This document shows, in pieces, positions 1 to 7,772 of a stretch of DNA of 64,000 nt (position 1 is the stretch's first letter; every line of letters starts with the position of its first letter). Origin of the DNA: Pedobacter sp. Leaf194 (lineage in GTDB: Bacteria; Bacteroidota; Bacteroidia; Sphingobacteriales; Sphingobacteriaceae); NCBI RefSeq assembly GCF_001423945.1, contig NZ_LMPU01000001.1, positions 1,113,971 to 1,177,970 on the forward strand. Reading direction: 5' to 3'. Both the position numbers and the translations under genes were made by a program. The notes beneath the pieces were generated by a model. That model saw nothing but the letters and a program-made list of their open reading frames with translations. It made no database searches and was not told the origin of the DNA.

Positions 1-324
1 GGTGACCAATATCGCCTGGCGAATCCACTTGAGGGAAGCGTCGCTTCAATGGCCTACATAAGCAAGGATGGGGAGAAGGGCGTGATTTTCAATTACCTAG
101 TAAATAACCGTTATGGTAGCCGGAGTCGGGCATCCATACCGATTAAAGGGCTTGACCCGACAGCAAAATATGTAATAAATGAAACCAATATTTATCCCGG
201 AACAATCTCCAAAATTGTTTCCTCAAGGGAATATTCTGGTGACTTCCTTATGAAAGTAGGGTTCAATCCAGATTTAGACCAATCCAGAACCAGCGTGATA
301 GTGGAAATAAGAAGAATAAATTAA
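1..324 (+). CDS. Alpha-galactosidase (GH36-like), C-terminal fragment
   Basis: The reading frame is open from the first base and ends at 324, so only the last 107 residues of a longer protein are visible. The piece resembles the C-terminal beta-sandwich of GH36-type alpha-galactosidases: a stretch reading YRLANP, then a Ser/Met pair, then VIFNYLVNNRYG, then an IPIKGLDP-type turn before a YVINE strand. These enzymes remove terminal alpha-1,6-galactose from raffinose-family sugars or galactomannan side chains. The catalytic barrel lies outside the window, so activity cannot be judged. The ATG at 49 is internal, not a start. cutC follows after 74 bp on the same strand. Confidence 0.6.
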   Translation, partial: GDQYRLANPLEGSVASMAYISKDGEKGVIFNYLVNNRYGSRSRASIPIKGLDPTAKYVINETNIYPGTISKIVSSREYSGDFLMKVGFNPDLDQSRTSVIVEIRRIN

Positions 325-398
325 GGAAGCTATTCGAAGATTAGAACTGAAATAGATATTGAAATCAAAACTTTAAGGAAATCTGCTTTTCTGTAAAT

Positions 399-1139
399 AT
401 GACTAAAGAAGTTAAAAAAAAGCAACTGGAGGTTTGTGCCTTCAATGTCCAATCTTGCGTAATTGCCCAGCGCGTTGGTGCAGCCAGAGTAGAGCTTTGC
501 GATAATCCTGTAGAAGGTGGAACAACCCCATCCGCAGGTACTATTGAGCAGGTACGCTCAATGATCGATATCCAGCTTTATCCTATCATAAGACCACGTT
601 CAGGCAATTATTTCTACAATAAAGAAGAATATGAAATCATTAGAAGAGATATTCTTTTTTGCAAGAGTTTGGGCTGCGGCGGTATATCAGTTGGCACTCA
701 GAAAATTTCAGCTGAGATTGATAAGGAATGGCTCAAAAGAATAGTAGACTGGGCTTATCCTATGAAAGTAACCTGCAATCGTGCTTTTGATGGAACACCA
801 GACTTGTTCGCCGCACTCGAAGATTTGATTGATTGCGGCTGTGAGCGTGTGCTCACCTCTGGTGGGCAGATAGGCGCACCACAGGGTGGACTAATCCTAA
901 AACGTTTAGTCGAGCAGGCTGATGATCGAATCATAGTTATGCCTGGAGCAGGCATCAACTCAGGAAATCTCGAAGCATTGATAGCGCAGTGTGCTGCAAA
1001 CCAATACCATGCCTCGGCAAGACTAATCTCGCCGAACCCGCTACAATATGTTAACGATAAGATCACCGATTATGGAAACCTCTATGTTTCATCAGAAAAG
1101 GAACTTAATAAAATGATTCAAATTCTCGAACAGCACTAG
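399..1139 (+). CDS. cutC: CutC family protein
   Basis: This is a 246-aa CutC-type TIM barrel. The signature features are an N-terminal LEVCAFNVQSC segment, ARVELCDNPVEGGTTPS, the IRPRSGNY strand, the TCNRAFD segment, CERVLTSGG and the VMPGAGIN strand near the C terminus. The length fits the family. CutC was first linked to copper tolerance in Escherichia coli, but its biochemical role is still unclear, so the copper label is only a family tradition. A run of lysines follows the start, and the ATG at 399 is the only one that includes the full first strand. The gene stands alone, with no copper genes near it. Confidence 0.85.
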   Translation: MTKEVKKKQLEVCAFNVQSCVIAQRVGAARVELCDNPVEGGTTPSAGTIEQVRSMIDIQLYPIIRPRSGNYFYNKEEYEIIRRDILFCKSLGCGGISVGTQKISAEIDKEWLKRIVDWAYPMKVTCNRAFDGTPDLFAALEDLIDCGCERVLTSGGQIGAPQGGLILKRLVEQADDRIIVMPGAGINSGNLEALIAQCAANQYHASARLISPNPLQYVNDKITDYGNLYVSSEKELNKMIQILEQH

Positions 1140-1378
1140 CACTTCCTCAACTGGAGATCAACAAACCCGAAAAGTGCTTCTTTGTATTTTGCTGTATCTC
1201 GTGCAGGGTAATAAGGCGATTTGCTTCTAAGAACTCTTAATCTTTAGCACTATAATTGTCAAGCTGAAGATTCGTGAAAAAAATATGGGCATGTCGTTCT
1301 TATTTCAGAAGAGCATTCTAGTGACCAAATTATCTGAATGTTAATTAAGCATTTATTAGAGCTGCTGTAAGCTGAGTC

Positions 1379-1908
1379 TTAAATTGAATTAATCCATTGC
1401 CGCCTAACGGTATATTTTATAAACTCCCGCCTCCTGTAAGGGTCCAAGAATACAAAAGCTTTCCTCATCTTGTCCTTTCTTAAAAAGCTGGCGAGACGTC
1501 CAAGTACCACATTGCAGTCTTCTGCAACTACAAATACATTATCAGGTTTTTTGATCTTGACAGAGGTTTCAAGCCGTTGCTTCTTCATCTCGTCCTTCTC
1601 TAGGAATAGTAGATATCGAAGCTTCCAGGCGAGCTGATATCAACGATTTTTTGCGTGGCACCTTCAATCACTTTAAAATCATCTTCGTTTCCGATCTTGA
1701 TCTCCCCGCTACCTGCAAAAGCGTCGAAATAGGTAATGTGAAACGCATATTTATTCATGATTGTCAGGTAGGCAGATACGTACTTTTCCAATATCTAAAT
1801 TTTCGTTTCGGTCCAGGAACCGCCAAATTCGTTTTCCATGATGAGTGCGCAAGGGTTTGGATAAATTGTGCCTACAATATAATCAGAATAGTCCATTATA
1901 TTTTTCAT
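1379..1908 (-). pseudogene. tcmP: Three-Cys-motif partner protein (TcmP) remnant
   Basis: On the minus strand a frame starts with ATG at 1908 and encodes an NEFGGSWTE segment, then a UAG stop, then ILEKYVSAYLTIMNK and YFDAFAGSGEI, which are hallmark TcmP sequences (an MTase-like fold). The frame breaks again near 1600. The expected FLEKDE continues only in another frame, consistent with loss of one T in a TAT-TTC-CTA context. The downstream piece holds VFLDPY and then runs out at 1379, while full TcmP proteins are far longer. An internal stop, a frameshift and a 3' truncation together show a dead gene. TcmP genes are usually found in mobile or defence-type contexts, which fits the edge of this island. 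Confidence 0.75.
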
Positions 1909-2105
1909 CCAAAAAGGAAGCTATTGCGATGCTTAGCAGTATAAGGTAAACAAATCTTGAAGCGTTTCTTCAACGTCGAAGGTTAAGTAAGTTAAAGCTA
2001 TGCACCTCTAAGGCTTGAAAAAAGCTATTCGTTTGATGGATTGAACAATAACCCACTTTTATCATCTTTTGTTCGTTATTTATTTGACTAAAATCTTTGA
2101 ATACT

Positions 2106-3485
2106 ATGGAATCCGCATATCTATATATCCGTGTAAGCAGAGATGAGCAAAAGCGAAAAGGCTATTCGTTGCCTGAGCAAGAGGACCAATTGTTAAAATA
2201 CTGTTCTCATAATAATATAGAGATTAAAGGAGTATTTAGTGAGGATTATTCGGCTAAGAACTTCAATCGACCCGAGTGGAAAAAATTAATTATTGAACTC
2301 AAGAAAAGTTCCAAGAACGAAAAAAATAATATCCTGTTCATTAAGTGGGATCGTTTTAGCCGAAACATCGAATATGCTTATGAAATGATCGGTTTGCTGC
2401 GGAAATACAATACTGATGCAATGGCTATTGATCAGCCAATTGATTTTTCTGTTCCCGAAAGTACAGTGATGCTTGCTGTTTACCTTTCCATTCCTGAAGC
2501 TGAAAATACCAGAAGAGCATTGAACACTATAAATGGACTGCGGAGGGCAAAACAGTTGGGACGCTATCCGAATCGAGCACCAATAGGATATATTAACCTC
2601 ACAGCGCTGGATGGCCGGAAGTATATTTCGCCTAAACAGCCTGAAGCAGGAATATTGACCTGGGTATATCAGTTGTTGTCTACCAATTCCTATAGCCTTG
2701 AGGAAGTTAGAATGATGGCTTCGGCAAAAGGACTAAGGTGCTCCCGATCTTACTTTTGGAGAATGTTGCAAAATCCTGTTTATTGCGGACTAATAAGATT
2801 ATCCTCTATTCTTGATAACACTCAGCTCGTCCAGGGAATTCATGAGCCTATTGTATCTGAACATCTTTTCTATCAGGTTCAAAATGTCATTCTTACCAAA
2901 AGAAGGGTGCTTTGTAAGACAGATGAACTCAAGAAGGTTTTCTTCTTGAAGGGATATTTAATATGTCCTGTCTGTAAAAGCAAACTACGCGGTAGTTTTT
3001 CTAAAGGCTATAATAAGAAATATGGGTATTATCATTGTTCAGGTAAATGCAAAATAAGAGTAAGAACGGATGCGTTAAATGATAGTTATGTCAAAGAGTT
3101 GCAAAAAATTAGGCTTTCGACGTACGCAACGGAATTATTTGCACTCGTGTTAGACGATTTCAATATTGGAACGAAGAAGATAGAGTATTTAACAGAACGA
3201 AAAAAGCTAACTAAGCAGATTGATGAACAGAATCAACTGCTTGGTAAAACCAGAAAGCTATTTGTGTCCGATGTGCTAAAGTTTGATGATTTTAGCTCAA
3301 TAAAAAATGAAGTCATAGCTGTTTTAGAAGATCTTAATAAGGAATTAAGTGTTGTGGATACTAAGCTTTTATGTCTAGCTCAACAGATTAAATTCGCGGA
3401 TAGATCATCTGTGGATATATTTAGAAGTTTTGACAAGCTGGATTTAAGCGATAAAAAACACTTACTGAGTTTTTTTTCCCGGTAA
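2106..3485 (+). CDS. Large serine recombinase, probably frameshifted near the 3' end
   Basis: This is a site-specific DNA recombinase of the resolvase/invertase superfamily (large serine integrase type). The N-terminal catalytic domain holds YIRVSRDEQ with the nucleophilic serine, followed by KWDRFSRN and the RRALNTINGLRRAK helix. A recombinase domain (APIGYIN, then WRMLQNPVYCG) and a zinc-ribbon segment (CPVCK ... CSGKC) come next, then a coiled-coil tail. The longer frame begins with TTG at 2097, but ATG at 2106 is preferred. The frame stops at 3485 directly after a run of eight T residues. With one more T it would continue through FFFPVREIDV into plausible C-terminal sequence and on to 3811. 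It is therefore either a truncated protein or a recent frameshift. It marks the left side of the accessory island. Confidence 0.85.
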   Translation: MESAYLYIRVSRDEQKRKGYSLPEQEDQLLKYCSHNNIEIKGVFSEDYSAKNFNRPEWKKLIIELKKSSKNEKNNILFIKWDRFSRNIEYAYEMIGLLRKYNTDAMAIDQPIDFSVPESTVMLAVYLSIPEAENTRRALNTINGLRRAKQLGRYPNRAPIGYINLTALDGRKYISPKQPEAGILTWVYQLLSTNSYSLEEVRMMASAKGLRCSRSYFWRMLQNPVYCGLIRLSSILDNTQLVQGIHEPIVSEHLFYQVQNVILTKRRVLCKTDELKKVFFLKGYLICPVCKSKLRGSFSKGYNKKYGYYHCSGKCKIRVRTDALNDSYVKELQKIRLSTYATELFALVLDDFNIGTKKIEYLTERKKLTKQIDEQNQLLGKTRKLFVSDVLKFDDFSSIKNEVIAVLEDLNKELSVVDTKLLCLAQQIKFADRSSVDIFRSFDKLDLSDKKHLLSFFSR

Positions 3486-3625
3486 GAGAAATTGATGTAG
3501 CAAATGGTAAAGTATTACTGTCCACTTGTAAAGCCCTCTTTAAGATTTTAAACAAAAAGAAAAATATTAAAATTACCGATATCGATTACATACTTCCTCA
3601 TAGCTCCAATTTTGCGGATCATAAA

Positions 3626-3811
3626 GTGACTTCACACCTTGCTATTCGTGTTTTAGCTAAGCAAGAAATTCATGTTGATGAAAAAGAAGCTGCCATGATA
3701 CTAAATTTGATGTACATTGTTGCTAAAACCTATAGCGGTTCAGCTGAATCTAAAAATCAGCATTTTCTTAAGGAAACGTCGAACTGGAAAAAAGCCTCTC
3801 AGTTGCATTAA
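3626..3811 (+). CDS. Small helical protein linked to the recombinase
   Basis: This is a 61-aa frame starting with GTG at 3626, or it may simply be the tail of the frameshifted recombinase frame, which stays open from 3482 to 3811. Its core, LAIRVLAKQEIHVDEKEAAM followed by ILNLMYIVAKTY, looks like a two-helix module. The small ORF just before the second recombinase (28718-28873) has the same pattern of hydrophobic and acidic positions, which suggests a small protein family that travels with these recombinases. Its function is unknown; a role in controlling excision is only a guess. A diverged and broken copy of its last third lies at 13742-13840. Confidence 0.5.
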   Translation: MTSHLAIRVLAKQEIHVDEKEAAMILNLMYIVAKTYSGSAESKNQHFLKETSNWKKASQLH

Positions 3812-4037
3812 TATTTGATTTTCAATCTGAAAGCCAAAATAATCCAAGAAAATCTCTTAATTATCGAACTGCTTTAAGTGAGGTTCTAATGATTTGGTTA
3901 ACAAATTCTTATGGTCATAAAAAAAGGAAACAACTGGTATAGGTTGTTTCCTTAAGTAGCCTTACTGGACAAATTTCGAACTTTTTCTTGTCTGATTTGC
4001 AGGAAATAGCGAAAGTTGCAAATCATTTTAAGATATA
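3711..4037. repeat. Copy A of a diverged ~330 bp direct repeat
   Basis: This stretch is readily aligned, in the same orientation, with 13742-14069. Both begin with tgtacattgttgctaaaacc and contain the same run of coding tail, hairpin, and the TACTGGACAAATTTCGAA block before fading out together at about the same length. Substitutions and small indels are spread throughout, so the duplication is not recent. Copy A holds the intact 3' end of the small recombinase-linked ORF. Copy B has only debris of it. Confidence 0.85.
3917..3953 (-). terminator. Rho-independent terminator in repeat copy A
   Basis: An 11-bp stem (AAGGAAACAAC pairing with GTTGTTTCCTT) with an 8-base loop is followed, on the minus strand, by a run of seven or more T. 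It would end transcription of the SDR gene, whose stop codon is about 150 bp upstream in that direction. Confidence 0.65.
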
Positions 4038-4069
4038 GAGGTAGGTTACTGGACAATTTTCGAACTCAA
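3964..4069. repeat. Two direct repeats of an ACTGGACAAWTTTCGAAC motif
   Basis: ACTGGACAAATTTCGAAC at about 3964 recurs as ACTGGACAATTTTCGAAC about 87 bp later, near 4051. A third copy (ACTGGACAAATTTCGAAT) lies near 13996 in repeat copy B. The two copies here flank a short non-coding stretch. They may be recombination or binding sites at the end of a mobile segment; nothing in the sequence decides this. Confidence 0.5.
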
Positions 4070-4103
4070 AATGAAGCCATTTGATATGTTCCATGAGAGA
4101 CAC

Positions 4104-4817
4104 TTAAAACGAAAAAGTTTTTCCGAGTATCATTTCGTTTTCTTTCTTTTCAGAGTGCATTTTCCAATGTGTTTCCGCAACCTCTCTTGATGAAATAGCA
4201 GGCATTCCTTGAGGGAAATGTTTTAATAATTCTTGATCGGGTTCGTTGGTATTATATACCAACCCACCAATTGATACAATCCCTGCAAAAATATTTTCGG
4301 ATAACAAATCGTTGTTCAGCACACGGATATAATTTAACAAAGCACCAGCAGCAATTCCGAAACTTGCTGTCAGAGAAGTTGGTTTTTGTGCAGACGAAGC
4401 AGTTGTAAATAACAAACTTCCCTCTTTTTTAGATAGCATATCAGGCAGCACCGCTTGAACCACAGTAATTGCGCTTAACAATTGAAAATCTAAATGGAAT
4501 GCTGCATTTTCAACATCAATATTTCTTGGCGTACGCATGGTTTCCATTGAAGGAGTTGGGCTAAACTCAATAACATCAATAGAACCAAAGTGTTTTTTTA
4601 CAGCAGACAAAGCAGCTTTTAAAGAATTTCTATCCAAAACATCAGCATAAAACGAAGCAACCGAAATTTCTTGTGCTTCAAGCTGTTTAACCAAATCATC
4701 TAATTTTTCTTTACTTCTTGCCAAAAGAGCTACGTTATAGCCTTCTTTCCCAAAACGTTGTGCCACAGCAAATCCAACACCTGGACCAGCACCAATTATT
4801 ACAATAGTTTTTCCCAT
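4104..4817 (-). CDS. SDR-fold oxidoreductase lacking the usual YxxxK pair
   Basis: This is a 237-aa Rossmann-fold protein of the short-chain dehydrogenase/reductase superfamily. It has the nucleotide-binding GAGPGVG turn at residues 8-14, ALLARSKEKL after strand 2, and a YADVLDR acidic turn. The serine-containing strand TTASSAQKP is present. Where the catalytic Tyr-x-x-x-Lys should be, the sequence reads SFGIAAGALLNY, so both Tyr and Lys are replaced. Either this is a subfamily with a different chemistry or it is a binding protein. It is transcribed away from the HxlR regulator, with a palindromic operator between them, which suggests direct control by that regulator. Confidence 0.75.
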   Translation of the reverse strand: MGKTIVIIGAGPGVGFAVAQRFGKEGYNVALLARSKEKLDDLVKQLEAQEISVASFYADVLDRNSLKAALSAVKKHFGSIDVIEFSPTPSMETMRTPRNIDVENAAFHLDFQLLSAITVVQAVLPDMLSKKEGSLLFTTASSAQKPTSLTASFGIAAGALLNYIRVLNNDLLSENIFAGIVSIGGLVYNTNEPDQELLKHFPQGMPAISSREVAETHWKMHSEKKENEMILGKTFSF

Positions 4818-4860
4818 TTACTTACTTTTTATTTTTAGTATCCCAAAAATATCTAAATTG

Positions 4861-4910
4861 CTTACAAAATGTAAGTAGTTACCCGAATGTAACTAGTTAC
4901 CTTTAAGTAA
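4861..4910. promoter_or_regulatory. Palindromic operator region between SDR and hxlR genes
   Basis: The 101-bp divergent intergenic region contains GTAACTAGTTAC at 4889-4900, a perfect 12-bp palindrome. The near-copy GTAAGTAGTTAC lies at 4871-4882, exactly 18 bp away. An inverted repeat CTTAC-AAAAT-GTAAG spans 4861-4875, and a further GTAATTAAC half-like element follows. This arrangement is typical of dimeric winged-helix regulators such as HxlR proteins, which bind between divergent promoters. Confidence 0.6.
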
Positions 4911-4918
4911 TTAACCTT

Positions 4919-5305
4919 ATGATTGAGATAACAAAACAACTAAAGGAATCTGTCGAGCTATTTCCTAATCTTACGGAATGTAAATCCTCATTAGGCCCAA
5001 TACAAGATGCATTATATGTATTAGGTGGAAAATGGAGGATTCCAATTTTGGTTGCAATGCTTGAAGGCAACAAGCATTTTGGTGAGATTCAAAGGACAAT
5101 GAGTAAAATTTCTGCAAAAGTGCTTTCACACGAATTAAGAGAATTAGAATTAAACGGTTTTATAACCCGACGCGTTTATGACACGAAACCTATTGGCATC
5201 GAATACGAACTAACAGAATATACAAATTCGCTTGGTGCGGTAATTGTGGCATTGAGAGAGTGGGGACTATTACATCGTGAAAAAGTGAAGACGGAATGGA
5301 ATTGA
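4919..5305 (+). CDS. HxlR family winged-helix regulator
   Basis: This is a 128-aa protein with the HxlR layout: a conserved ALYVLGGKWRIPILVAMLEG helix, then FGEIQRTMSKISAKVLSHEL as the recognition helix region, the RELELNGFITR wing, and YELTEY leading to a C-terminal helix ending in LREWG. Members of this family sense redox or electrophile stress, or small ligands, and often control an adjacent oxidoreductase. A cysteine near residue 21 (LTECKSS) is at the position used for redox sensing in some members. The gene is divergent from the SDR gene and shares the operator described above. Confidence 0.85.
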   Translation: MIEITKQLKESVELFPNLTECKSSLGPIQDALYVLGGKWRIPILVAMLEGNKHFGEIQRTMSKISAKVLSHELRELELNGFITRRVYDTKPIGIEYELTEYTNSLGAVIVALREWGLLHREKVKTEWN

Positions 5306-5444
5306 AAAAAAACTAATGCAAATACCTAAACCGTTATGCGCCACCAATTGACGGCCCGCAACTTGGTCTTATAAGTTTATAGCTTTACAGTTTTTGGGTA
5401 ATCCCTTTACTGTCAATGAAAGAAGATGGGATCGCAAGATTTGA

Positions 5445-5905
5445 TTATTCCGAATAACTTAAAGAGAAATTGGGGTACAGGTTGCCTACCGGAATTTTTC
5501 CAGTGAAGAAGTAGACGTCCTCCATTCCCGTTGCGGTAAATCGGAAGCAGTAAATCTTCATTCCAGGTCTCTTTTCCACCACAAAGCGCCAAATCGATGA
5601 GTAGCTTAATACTCAGCCATATTTCCGGCCAGATAGCTGCCACGCTTTTTCCTGCCGCGGGATGTTTGCCATTCATACCCAGACTTGGCCGGTAAGCATC
5701 ATTACAAAAACAAATGTGTTCAACGCCAAAGAATAAAAACATTGGAAACTTTGAATTGAAACTGATACTTAAGGTCGTCTTCAAACTCTGCGCCAGGAAG
5801 CAGGCGCTTCCAAACTGGTCGATTGCCAATCGTATTGCTTGGTTATCACAGCCATTTCGCCATCGCCATTTAAAAATGATATGCTTTGATTCGACTGTAT
5901 TTGAC
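5445..5905 (-). pseudogene. PAS-domain sensor histidine kinase remnant
   Basis: The minus strand encodes the N-terminal PAS region typical of Bacteroidota hybrid sensor kinases. The order is GDGEMAVITKQYDWQSTSL, then SLKTTLSI and NSKFPMFLF, then NDAYRPSLGMNGKHP, IWPEIW and IPIYRNG. These pieces are split over more than one frame. The first breaks off at a stop after ASWRRV. The middle part lies in a second frame. The MEDVY continuation lies in a third and stops at 5445. No kinase domain remains. It is debris from at least two frameshifts and a 3' deletion. The 164-aa frame at 5413-5907 is an artefact spanning this wreck. Confidence 0.7.
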
Positions 5906-5974
5906 ATTAGGTTTATGAGATATGAGACGAGTAATAATGGAAAAATAGAACTAATTGCGGTATTTAATGATTAA

Positions 5975-6296
5975 ATTAAAATGATTTTCTAATGCTAAGA
6001 TATCTAATACAATTATTACACTTCGGACTTGCACGATGAAACTATCCGCGACGACCATGAATGTCTTTCATCCCAGTTTCTTTCAGTTTTTTTTGAAATC
6101 ATTACGACATCAAATTAAGGATTTACAAATGAAGCCTTTGGCTGGATCGAAAAATTCATTATCTGGTATCCAGATAATCCATTTCTAAATAAGCATTTAA
6201 CAGGAAGTGATCCGAATTGAAGTGCATTGCCAGATATAGAAAAATATGTCTATAATTGGTCTCAATTTATTTGTAAATTGACTTTCAAACAAAGCT
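5975..6296. other. Gene-free stretch between PAS-kinase debris and the sigma-SusD gene
   Basis: About 320 bp, AT-rich, with no intact frame on either strand. A short open run around 6127-6220 (reading FGWIEKFIIWYPDNPFL on the plus strand) may be decayed coding sequence, but I cannot assign it. A TGA at 6279-6281 closes the frame just before the sigma-SusD gene. Confidence 0.4.
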
Positions 6297-7757
6297 TTGG
6301 CACTAAAACCCCTTTTTAATGAACAAGAACTGCTGGCGAAGATAGCTAAGGGGGATGAGCATGCATTTACGGAACTTTTTGAAGGGTACTATGGTGCATT
6401 GGGTGAGTTTGTATATAAAATTACTGAATCCAAGGCCATAACTCAGGAGATTGTTCAGGATGCCTTTATCAAAATATGGATAAAAAGGGAAACACTGGTA
6501 GATATCAAAAGTTTCAGCAATTACCTGTTTATAATTTGCAGAAACCAAACATATAACCAGCTAAGGAAAATTGCTGTCGAACGTAATTTTAATTTGCCAA
6601 TTGAGCAGCATTTTAACGAGGTTTTTGACATGCAAGAAGAGATTACACAGGTTGACCATTACCGGGCATTAATTGATAATTCTATCGATAAACTTCCGGA
6701 ACAGGCTAAAAAAGTTTATCTTCTTAGTCGCCACGAAAGGCTAAAGCACGAAGAAATTGCTAAAAAATTAAATATTTCTCCCGAAACAGAAGTTATCTGG
6801 GCAATGGATAGGTTAAGGCCTAACGTAGTTACCACATTTACAAATTTCGCTATGCCTTATACCCACCGCGATTATACCGAAGGGAACAGGTTGGGTGCTG
6901 TATTGAATTTAGTGGAGTCTTTTGAAAACCGGGATGGTTCAAATCGGGCCATTGCGACAACCAATACGGATGGTAGTTACGTGTTTTATAATTCAGTACA
7001 AGTTCCTTTTAATGCGAAGGATGCGAGGTTATACGGAACGGTAATATGGCCAAGTGCACCTTACAGGGGTGTACCTGTGGTATTACAGGCTGGTCAGGTT
7101 AACCGGTCCGGAAACAGCTATGTATTGAGAACCTCGGCTGTAAATGCATTAGATGCTACAGGCCAGGTAATAACTGCCACAAACGGACCTGTTTCCAATT
7201 CAAATGATTACGTTAATAAGACTGGTTTTCTGGTTAGGAAATTTCTTGATGAAAGTGTAAACGCAGGTTTAAATCCTGGTTTTAGCGAAATGTGGTGGCC
7301 AAGATTCAGAATTGCTGAAGCTTATCTGATTGCTGCAGAGGCGGCTTTAGAAATGGGCGACAAAACCAATGCGGTTAAGTACATCAATGTGGTGCGTGAT
7401 AGAGGTGCTATACAACCATTGACAACAGCTAACATTACATTTGATAACATCGTTAATGAATATCGGGTTGAGTTTGCCTTTGAAGATCATCGCTTTTGGG
7501 ATTTGAAACGCTGGAGATTGGCACATACCATATGGAATGGTGTTCCTGGCGGTGCAACCTCCCAGATTTTCGCACTTTTCCCATATAAAGTAGTGGCAGC
7601 AAATGATATGAATAACGGAAAGTGGGTTTTCGTTAAACAACCTTCCTATAAAATGGCCAATACACCGCGATTTTTTCCACTAATGGATTATTATGGATCA
7701 ATAGAGCCATCCTGGATTACCAATAATCCAAAACTAGTAAGAAACCCACTTCAATAA
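6297..7757 (+). CDS. In-frame chimera: ECF sigma factor N-part fused to SusD C-part
   Basis: Residues 1-164 form an ECF sigma factor: region 2 has AFTELFEGYY and QDAFIKIW, and region 4 has LPEQAKKVYLLSR and HEEIAKKLNISPET. Exactly inside the region 4 helix-turn-helix the sequence switches to the C-terminal half of a SusD/RagB glycan-binding lipoprotein, with WPRFRIAEAYLIAAEAAL, INVVRDRG, EYRVEFAFEDHRFWDLKRW and a closing NPKLVRNPLQ. The junction lies near 6786-6792. In intact loci these genes are separated by an anti-sigma factor and a SusC TonB receptor, all lost here. The only start is a TTG at 6297. The SusD part has no signal peptide, so neither half is likely to work as in the parent proteins. 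Confidence 0.8.
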   Translation: MALKPLFNEQELLAKIAKGDEHAFTELFEGYYGALGEFVYKITESKAITQEIVQDAFIKIWIKRETLVDIKSFSNYLFIICRNQTYNQLRKIAVERNFNLPIEQHFNEVFDMQEEITQVDHYRALIDNSIDKLPEQAKKVYLLSRHERLKHEEIAKKLNISPETEVIWAMDRLRPNVVTTFTNFAMPYTHRDYTEGNRLGAVLNLVESFENRDGSNRAIATTNTDGSYVFYNSVQVPFNAKDARLYGTVIWPSAPYRGVPVVLQAGQVNRSGNSYVLRTSAVNALDATGQVITATNGPVSNSNDYVNKTGFLVRKFLDESVNAGLNPGFSEMWWPRFRIAEAYLIAAEAALEMGDKTNAVKYINVVRDRGAIQPLTTANITFDNIVNEYRVEFAFEDHRFWDLKRWRLAHTIWNGVPGGATSQIFALFPYKVVAANDMNNGKWVFVKQPSYKMANTPRFFPLMDYYGSIEPSWITNNPKLVRNPLQ

Positions 7758-7772
7758 AATAATTTAAGCGAC

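Noticed and set aside
5413..5907. A 164-codon minus-strand frame as an intact gene
   Set aside because: It only joins pieces of a PAS sensor kinase whose homologous sequence jumps between frames; it is annotated as a pseudogene.
5714..5974. Plus-strand 86-codon frame
   Set aside because: It runs antisense to the PAS-kinase relic and has no protein-like pattern of its own.
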